Source: a bacterium (GTDB taxonomy: Bacteria > Patescibacteriota > Minisyncoccia > Minisyncoccales > CG1-02-41-26). From it: DNA of 15,868 bases. Below are positions 8,503 to 13,332 of this stretch, in pieces; positions within the stretch are counted from its first letter, which is position 1; every line of letters begins with the position of its first letter. Location of the stretch: assembly GCA_018400675.1 (NCBI GenBank), contig JAGYMG010000008.1:1-15868 (forward strand). Direction: 5' to 3'. The position numbers were made by a program, and so were the translations under genes. A model generated the notes under the pieces. That model saw only the letters and a list, made by a program, of their open reading frames with translations. It did not search any database and had not been told where the DNA came from.

Positions 8503-9552
8503 ATGGAACAACAATCAACGCTTGATATTAACATTAGCTGGGGGACTATTTTTAAAATTTCTTTGACGGCCATTATTCTCTACTTTCTCTATCTTGTTGA
8601 GGCTATAGTTGTTCTCTTCATCTTCAGTTTTATTATTTCTGTTCTTTTCAATTTTCTTATCGATAACCTTGAAAAAAAACGAATCCCTCGGGCTATTAGC
8701 ACCCCATTCCTTTATTTTACTGTCTTTTTTCTGATAAGCTTTTTTCTTTATAAGACAGCCCCTATTTTTATCAATGAAGTGCAGACCTTTACTAGAAATA
8801 TACCCTATTATTTTGAGCAGATATCGCCGATATTAAACCGTCTTGGCGTTCAGGTAGCCAACAATACTCAATCATTAAGTATTCTCCTGGAAAACTGGCT
8901 GGGAAAAGCCGGAAGCAATATCTTTAACGCTCTTTTTAGTGTTTTCGGGGGAGCTTTTTCTACAGTATTTATTATTTCTCTAGCTTTTTTCATTTCTCTG
9001 GAAAGAGATTTAGTGGAGAGAATACTGATCCTTTTTCTTTCTCCTCGCTACGATCGCCAGATTAGTTATTTCCTTCTCAAAGCTAAGAAGAAAGTAGGCA
9101 GCTGGTTTATTTCTCGCCTGATAGCTATCCTTTTTGTCGGCGTCAGTTGCTATATCCTCCTGACTGTCTTGGATGTTAGGTATGCCTTTATCCTTAGCCT
9201 CTTCGCCGGCTTAATGGATATTATCCCTATTCTTGGTCCTTTCTTTGCCAGTATTATTATTGGTATTCTTATTGCTTTAGTCTCCTGGTTCCAGGCAGTT
9301 TTCTTTTTCATCGGTTTTATCATTATTCAGTTTTTAGAAGGCAATCTTATCCTGCCTTTACTCTTCAAGAGGTTTATGGGCATACCGCCGGCCGTAGTCC
9401 TGGTATCCCTTACGATTGGTTTTCGTCTCTGGGGTATTGTTGGTGCTATTTTAATTATTCCTTTAGCTGGCATTATCTTTGAGGTGGCTAATGATTATAT
9501 CAGGAAGGAAAGAGGAAAATATTTAGAGAAACAAGGACCGGGAGTAATTTAA
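8503..9552 (+). CDS. AI-2E / PerM-type integral membrane protein
   Basis: This 349-aa polytopic membrane protein belongs to the AI-2E transporter family (YdiK, PerM, TqsA and relatives). Hydrophobic segments lie near residues 16-52 (two helices), 66-83, 143-165, 204-222, 226-258, 262-278 and 295-325. A soluble stretch lies at about 88-140. The family hallmarks are present: a DIIPILGPF segment at 239-247 and a QFLEGNLILPLLF segment at 276-288. Family members have been linked to autoinducer-2 export and, in some cases, Na+/H+ or other small-solute transport, so the substrate cannot be read from sequence. It starts 4 bases after the M16 gene and ends 12 bases before rsmI. No Shine-Dalgarno is seen. 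Confidence 0.9.
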   Translation: MEQQSTLDINISWGTIFKISLTAIILYFLYLVEAIVVLFIFSFIISVLFNFLIDNLEKKRIPRAISTPFLYFTVFFLISFFLYKTAPIFINEVQTFTRNIPYYFEQISPILNRLGVQVANNTQSLSILLENWLGKAGSNIFNALFSVFGGAFSTVFIISLAFFISLERDLVERILILFLSPRYDRQISYFLLKAKKKVGSWFISRLIAILFVGVSCYILLTVLDVRYAFILSLFAGLMDIIPILGPFFASIIIGILIALVSWFQAVFFFIGFIIIQFLEGNLILPLLFKRFMGIPPAVVLVSLTIGFRLWGIVGAILIIPLAGIIFEVANDYIRKERGKYLEKQGPGVI

Positions 9553-9564
9553 ATCAGGATTGAT

Positions 9565-10251
9565 ATGAGTACTCTTTATATAGTAGCAACACCTATCGGC
9601 AATCTAGGAGATATTAGCCAGCGGGCCTTGGATACTTTAAGAGAGGTGGATGTTATCCTTTCTGAAGATACCCGGGAGACAAAGAAGCTCTTGAATCGTT
9701 TTCAGATAGCAACAGAAACAATCAGCTATCACCAGCATTCACGGTTAACCAAGGTTAAAAAAATATTAAATCTTTTAGAGTCAGGCAGCAACCTAGCCCT
9801 TGTCTCCGATGCTGGCACGCCTGGTCTTTCTGATCCCGGGAATAAACTGGTTGCAGCTGTGGCTAATAATCTGGCTGATAGGGTTAAGATTGTCCCTATC
9901 CCAGGGCCATCAGCCTTAACAACGGCGGTTAGTATTGCTGGTTTCCCTATGGATAGATTTCTTTTTTTAGGATTCCCGCCTCAAAAAAAGAAGCGGAACA
10001 AATTTTTTAAGCAGGTAATTGATTCTTCTCATCCGGTTATTTTTTATGAATCTCCTCATCGGATACTAAAGACGTTAAAGGAGTTAGCAGACGCTATCCA
10101 GACATCTAATATCTCAGCTAAGATTTGTCTGGGCCGAGAATTAACTAAACACTTTGAGACTATTTACCGTGGTGTAATCGGAGATGTTATTAAGGAATTG
10201 GAAAAAGAAGATATCAGGGGTGAGTTTGTCCTCATCCTGAACAAAGAATAA
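9565..10251 (+). CDS. rsmI: 16S rRNA (cytidine-1402-2'-O)-methyltransferase RsmI, short form
   Basis: RsmI uses S-adenosylmethionine to 2'-O-methylate C1402 of 16S rRNA, in the ribosomal P site, and helps decoding accuracy. It is a class III (SpoU-unrelated, tetrapyrrole-methylase-fold) methyltransferase. Clear motifs are VATPIGNLGDI (7-17), the SEDTR segment (33-37), SDAGTPGLSDPG (81-92), IPGPSA (112-117) and FYESPHR (160-166). At 228 aa it stops soon after the catalytic fold, whereas E. coli RsmI is near 286 aa with an added C-terminal domain. The end is natural, because metG starts 2 bases after the stop. A modest AGGA lies 8 bases before the ATG, one of the few Shine-Dalgarno-like starts in the window. 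Confidence 0.95.
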   Translation: MSTLYIVATPIGNLGDISQRALDTLREVDVILSEDTRETKKLLNRFQIATETISYHQHSRLTKVKKILNLLESGSNLALVSDAGTPGLSDPGNKLVAAVANNLADRVKIVPIPGPSALTTAVSIAGFPMDRFLFLGFPPQKKKRNKFFKQVIDSSHPVIFYESPHRILKTLKELADAIQTSNISAKICLGRELTKHFETIYRGVIGDVIKELEKEDIRGEFVLILNKE

Positions 10252-10253
10252 TT

Positions 10254-11693
10254 ATGGCTGCAACAGGCAAAAATTTTTATATCACAACAACGCTGCCCTA
10301 TATTAACGCTGAACCTCATCTGGGTTTTGCTTTGGAGATAGTCCAGGCTGATGTTATCGCCCGCTATCATCGCCAACAAGGGGAGACTGTGTTTTTTAAT
10401 ACTGGGACAGATGAGCACGGTCTTAAGATATATCGCAAGGCTGCAGAAAACGAGCTTACCCCTCAGGAATTTTGTGATCGCTATAGTAAAAAATTTAAAG
10501 ACCTGAAAGAAGCTCTTACATTAAGCTATGATAATTTTATTCGGACTACTGATGTCACTCATATAAAAGCAGCTCAAGCTTTCTGGCAGCGCTGTCAGGA
10601 ACGAGGGGATATCTATAAAAAGAATTACAAGATTAAATACTGTGTGGGTTGCGAAATGGAGAAGAAAGAATCAGAACTAGTAAAAGGCCGTTGTCCTATT
10701 CACCCAAATCAGCGGTTAGAAATAATTGAAGAAGAAAATTATTTTTTCCGTTATGCTCAGTATCAGGAGAGATTAAAAGAGCTCTATAATCAGCGTCCGG
10801 ACTTTGTCCTTCCTGCGTCTCGTTTCAATGAGATCAAAGAATTTACCAGCCAGGGCTTAGCAGATTTTAGCATTTCTCGTCTACGCGAAAAAATGCCTTG
10901 GGGGATACCTGTCCCGGGTGATGATAGCCAGACTATTTATGTCTGGTTTGATGCTTTGGTTAATTATATTGCTGCTCTGGGCTGGCCTGATAATCAAGAG
11001 CGATTTAATAGTTTTTGGCCCGGGTTGCAAGTAGCTGGTAAAGATAATCTTCGCCAGCAGAGTTCTATGTGGCAGGCAATGTTAATGTCAGCTGGACTGG
11101 CTCCCTCGCAGCAAATATTTATTCACGGATTTATTACAGCTAATGGCCAGAAGATGTCAAAAAGTTTAGGCAATGTTGTTAATCCTTTTGATCTGGTTGA
11201 AACCTATAGCACAGATGCTCTCCGTTATTTCCTTTTGAGGGAGATAACCCCGGGTGAAGACGGTGATTTCACTCGTGATAAATTTGAGAAAAGGTATAAC
11301 GATGATTTGGCTTCAGGCTTGGGTAATCTCTTGGCCAGGGTAACTACCCTGGCGGCAGGGCAGCAAGGAGATAAGGCGGTAGCGATAAAGGATGATTATT
11401 TGCGAGAACAGGTTGATAGAGTGACAAAAGAATCCCAAACACTCCTGGCCAGTTTTCGCTTCAATGAATCCCTGGCTCTTATCTGGCGATTGATCAGTCT
11501 CGCTGATAAATATATAGAAGAAAAAAAACCCTGGCAGGCTGAAGAAGACAGGGAAGCAATTCTGAACAATTGCTTGGCTCTTCTGAAAGAAGTGGCTCAC
11601 CTGCTCCAGATTTTTCTACCAACAACAGCTGAACAAATGAAAAAACAGCTAGTTCAACCAAAAAAAGGAGAGCCATTATTCCCCCGGATTTGA
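10254..11693 (+). CDS. metG: Methionyl-tRNA synthetase (class I) with HLGF signature
   Basis: This enzyme charges both initiator and elongator tRNA-Met. At 479 aa it consists of the catalytic and anticodon-binding domains only, without the C-terminal dimerisation (Trbp111-like) extension of longer MetRSs. The HIGH motif reads HLGF (22-25), with Phe in place of the last His. FNTGTDEHG follows near residues 45-53. The zinc knuckle is C130-x2-C133 and C147-x2-H150, so one ligand is probably His. KMSKS is intact at 300-304. The anticodon-binding helices start near residue 345. The gene begins 2 bases after rsmI and has no Shine-Dalgarno. It is followed by a 353-base stretch without a gene larger than a short ORF. 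The function is secure. Confidence 0.96.
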   Translation: MAATGKNFYITTTLPYINAEPHLGFALEIVQADVIARYHRQQGETVFFNTGTDEHGLKIYRKAAENELTPQEFCDRYSKKFKDLKEALTLSYDNFIRTTDVTHIKAAQAFWQRCQERGDIYKKNYKIKYCVGCEMEKKESELVKGRCPIHPNQRLEIIEEENYFFRYAQYQERLKELYNQRPDFVLPASRFNEIKEFTSQGLADFSISRLREKMPWGIPVPGDDSQTIYVWFDALVNYIAALGWPDNQERFNSFWPGLQVAGKDNLRQQSSMWQAMLMSAGLAPSQQIFIHGFITANGQKMSKSLGNVVNPFDLVETYSTDALRYFLLREITPGEDGDFTRDKFEKRYNDDLASGLGNLLARVTTLAAGQQGDKAVAIKDDYLREQVDRVTKESQTLLASFRFNESLALIWRLISLADKYIEEKKPWQAEEDREAILNNCLALLKEVAHLLQIFLPTTAEQMKKQLVQPKKGEPLFPRI

Positions 11694-11747
11694 TCAGCGA
11701 CTAGACTGCTTATACTATGCTTAAGAGAGAAGATAGCTATTAAAGAC

Positions 11748-11775
11748 TTGACAGGCTGGCAGAGATAAATATAAT
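11748..11775 (+). promoter_or_regulatory. Perfect-consensus sigma-70 promoter
   Basis: TTGACA (11748-11753) and TATAAT (11770-11775) both match the consensus exactly, separated by 16 bases, one short of the optimum. The predicted start site is near 11782, at the first base of the closing helix of the RNA described next. This is by far the best promoter visible in the window. It lies in non-coding DNA 55 bases after the metG stop. Confidence 0.8.
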
Positions 11776-11781
11776 AAAAAA

Positions 11782-11979
11782 ATATCGGATTAAAAAGGTT
11801 CAATGTCAGAAGAATATATACAATTGAAGAAAAGCAATCTCCCAAGTAATATATTAGGATTATTATTTAGCATTATCCCTTTTATTAAGCTGGGAGATTT
11901 TTTAGTTGAACATCAATATTAAATCCGATAAACGATAAAAATAAGAAACTAAAATCTCCTCAGCTGTAGGGGATTTTTT
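11782..11979 (+). ncRNA. Structured RNA of unknown class (leader or independent small RNA)
   Basis: A transcript of about 198 bases would run from the perfect promoter to an intrinsic terminator. Nested complementarity gives a rod. P1 is TATCGGATT (11783-11791) with AATCCGATA (11922-11930). P2 is GTTCAA (11798-11803) with TTGAAC (11906-11911). P3 is AATCTCCCA (11836-11844) with TGGGAGATT (11891-11899). A short inner TAATA/TATTA (11847-11851/11883-11887) and an AGGAT/ATCC-type closing may extend it. Between P2 and P3 the 5' side leaves about 32 unpaired bases and the 3' side only about 6. P3 is followed at once by U residues, so it also resembles a terminator with a long loop. It has no recognisable features of tRNA, tmRNA, SRP RNA, RNase P RNA or a T-box. 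A divergent 6S-like RNA or a riboswitch-type leader both remain possible. Confidence 0.6.
11951..11979 (+). terminator. Intrinsic terminator ending the structured RNA
   Basis: AAAATCTCCT (11951-11960) pairs with AGGGGATTTT (11968-11977) in a 10-bp stem with one G-U pair and a 7-base loop. The T run spans 11974-11979. It would end transcripts from the 11748 promoter and any read-through from metG. Its 5' arm can alternatively pair with 11893-11901, so its formation may be conditional. Confidence 0.75.
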
Positions 11980-12046
11980 AATTCAGGGCACTTTAAAAAT
12001 TAGAAAAGGCTGTAAAGGAAAAAAGAGAAAAAGGAGGGGAGGGTAT
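11980..12046 (+). other. Purine-rich spacer leading into the small-ORF pair
   Basis: Between the terminator and the first small ORF lie 67 bases dominated by A and G (GAAAAGGCTGTAAAGG, then runs of A and G). No convincing promoter is present; the only AT-rich patch is TTTAAAAAT near 11992-12000. Transcription of the small ORFs may therefore depend on reading through the terminator at 11951-11979. Alternatively, it may use a weak promoter that I cannot resolve. Confidence 0.45.
12032..12037 (+). promoter_or_regulatory. Strong Shine-Dalgarno for the 19-codon ORF
   Basis: AGGAGG lies inside a longer purine tract and is 9 bases from the ATG at 12047, a good spacing. Most genes in this window have no Shine-Dalgarno at all, so this site stands out. 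Confidence 0.65.
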
Positions 12047-12106
12047 ATGGTTCAAGCAAAAGAGTATGTCCGTTTTATGAGAACGATTTTAATCCTTAAA
12101 AATTAA
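12047..12106 (+). CDS. Short ORF (19 aa), candidate leader peptide
   Basis: The ORF encodes MVQAKEYVRFMRTILILKN and stops with TAA at 12104-12106. It has a strong AGGAGG 9 bases upstream, and its stop codon directly abuts the AGGAGG (12107-12112) of the next ORF. That arrangement suggests translational coupling, with ribosomes finishing here uncovering or re-using the downstream site. There is no run of a single amino acid, so classic amino-acid attenuation is not obvious. It could be a leader peptide or a small functional protein (amphipathic, net positive). I infer that it is translated from the Shine-Dalgarno and spacing only. Confidence 0.5.
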   Translation: MVQAKEYVRFMRTILILKN

Positions 12107-12112
12107 AGGAGG
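12107..12112 (+). promoter_or_regulatory. Strong Shine-Dalgarno for the 90-aa coiled-coil ORF
   Basis: AGGAGG lies 7 bases before the ATG at 12120, almost ideal, and fixes that start codon. The stretch 12100-12112 is complementary to the 3' UTR at 12433-12446, with one bulged base. The site could therefore be masked by base pairing. Confidence 0.8.
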
Positions 12113-12119
12113 ATAGGCA

Positions 12120-12392
12120 ATGAAGGATTTATTTGTTAAGAGTGACCATGGCGATGTAGTGGTCTACAATCTTCATCAGGAATTTAGCAACCTGAGTGAG
12201 CACAAAAGGAAAATTGACAATGCTATAAAAGAAATTAAAGAAATGCTTTTGGTAGACGGTATTCAATTGAGTGATGTTAAAAAGAAAGAATTGGCTGAGC
12301 ACTGTGATAGATTAGAATCAGAGCGCAGAGCAACCGAGTCCGAGATGGTTATTGTCCAGAGGAGAATTCAGGAGATTATAAAGGTCTTGTGA
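12120..12392 (+). CDS. Small coiled-coil protein of unknown function (90 aa)
   Basis: This is a soluble, highly charged 90-aa protein. After a short N-terminal beta-like stretch (MKDLFVKSDHGDVVVYNLH), residues about 20-46 and 52-90 look like two long helices with heptad-like spacing, for example LSEHKRKIDNAIKEIKEML and ESEMVIVQRRIQEIIKVL. They are joined by a turn near DGIQLSD, consistent with a helical hairpin. There is one cysteine (Cys63), no membrane segment and no catalytic motif. It has the best ribosome-binding site in the window, follows a 19-codon ORF and a structured RNA, and is closed by a strong terminator. It therefore forms its own small, probably well-expressed unit between metG and tatD. 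I do not recognise the family. Confidence 0.85.
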   Translation: MKDLFVKSDHGDVVVYNLHQEFSNLSEHKRKIDNAIKEIKEMLLVDGIQLSDVKKKELAEHCDRLESERRATESEMVIVQRRIQEIIKVL

Positions 12393-12412
12393 ACGTACTC
12401 CTGGACACAAAA

Positions 12413-12441
12413 GAGGCGATTTTTTAAAATCGCCTCCTTTT
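12413..12441 (+). terminator. Strong intrinsic terminator after the 90-aa ORF
   Basis: A perfect 11-bp stem, GAGGCGATTTT (12413-12423) with AAAATCGCCTC (12426-12436), has a minimal TT loop. In practice the inner A-T pairs will open to give a larger loop. TTTT follows after one C (12438-12441). AAAA just before the stem makes it usable in both directions. It separates the small-ORF unit from tatD. Confidence 0.9.
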
Positions 12442-12474
12442 AATTTATCAAAAATCTGTTAGTATCTTAGTATT

Positions 12475-13287
12475 ATGCTTATTGATACTCATGCCCATAT
12501 AAACTTTCCTGATTTTGAAGAAGACAGGACAGAAATAATCAGGGATTGTCTTAATAAAGATATCTGGATGATTAATGTGGGGACCAATTATCAGAGTTCA
12601 GCAGAGGTTGTTGCCTTGAGCGGTCTTTCTCCTTTTGGTGTTTATGCAGCTGTGGGTATTCACCCAGAAAACCTAGACCAGGAATACTTTAATTCTGAGC
12701 AATACGAACGTCTTATCTTTTCTGAACAAGGGGAAAAGAATAAAAAAATTGTTGCCTTGGGCGAGATAGGGCTGGATTATTGGCGTAAGCCAAAAACAAA
12801 GAAGCAGGCAGCAGCGTTTAAAGAAAGGCAAAAAAATCTTTTTCTGGAACAGCTAGCCTTTGCTCTATCATTAGATCTGCCGGTGATTATTCATTGTCGC
12901 AAAGCCCATCAGGATCTCCTGGCGATATTAGAAGCATTTAAGAGTAATGGTTCCTTCCAGGGAGTCATTCATTGTTTTACCGGTGATTGGTCTGTCGCTC
13001 AAAGGTATCTGGCTATGGGATTTTACCTTGGTTTTAATGGTATTATTTTTAAGATGGGTCTTGGGGAAACAATCAGGAAAATGCCTTTGGATAGAATGCT
13101 GGTTGAGACAGATTGTCCTTTCTTGATACCTCCTCAAGCCGAGCAGGACGATAAGGAAAAAAGAAATGATCCGCGCTATTTAAAGTATATAGTAGAGACT
13201 ATTGCTGCAGAGCGAAAAGCAAAATTTGAAACAATAGCTGGGATAACAACTAATAACGCCAAAACGCTGTTTAAATTGGCTAAATAA
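12475..13287 (+). CDS. tatD: TatD-family metal-dependent deoxyribonuclease
   Basis: This cytoplasmic metal-dependent hydrolase has the TatD TIM-barrel fold; family members are 3'-5' exonucleases acting on DNA and implicated in DNA repair and degradation. At 270 aa it has the normal length. All expected metal ligands are visible: the HAH pair H6/H8 in IDTHAHINF, Glu97 in GEIGLDYW, His140 in VIIHCRKA, His166 in VIHCFTGDW and Asp213 in VETDCPFL. It is flanked by a terminator upstream and leuS 45 bases downstream. Pairing of tatD with an aminoacyl-tRNA synthetase gene is common in bacteria, though usually with metG. No Shine-Dalgarno precedes the ATG, which lies 34 bases after the terminator. The 5' UTR must therefore be very short, or transcription must read through the terminator. 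Confidence 0.94.
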   Translation: MLIDTHAHINFPDFEEDRTEIIRDCLNKDIWMINVGTNYQSSAEVVALSGLSPFGVYAAVGIHPENLDQEYFNSEQYERLIFSEQGEKNKKIVALGEIGLDYWRKPKTKKQAAAFKERQKNLFLEQLAFALSLDLPVIIHCRKAHQDLLAILEAFKSNGSFQGVIHCFTGDWSVAQRYLAMGFYLGFNGIIFKMGLGETIRKMPLDRMLVETDCPFLIPPQAEQDDKEKRNDPRYLKYIVETIAAERKAKFETIAGITTNNAKTLFKLAK

Positions 13288-13332
13288 TAATTAGATGATA
13301 AAATAAAATAGCATCTTTCTTATTATTACTCT

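Noticed and set aside
11782..11979. T-box, tmRNA, SRP RNA, RNase P RNA or tRNA
   Set aside because: I looked for the T-box consensus, an encoded tag and CCA end, the SRP tetraloop domain, RNase P core motifs and a cloverleaf, and saw none.
13293..13320. Terminator between tatD and leuS
   Set aside because: AGATG/CATCT gives only 5 bp around a 14-base AT loop, and the following T run is interrupted. It is too weak to call.
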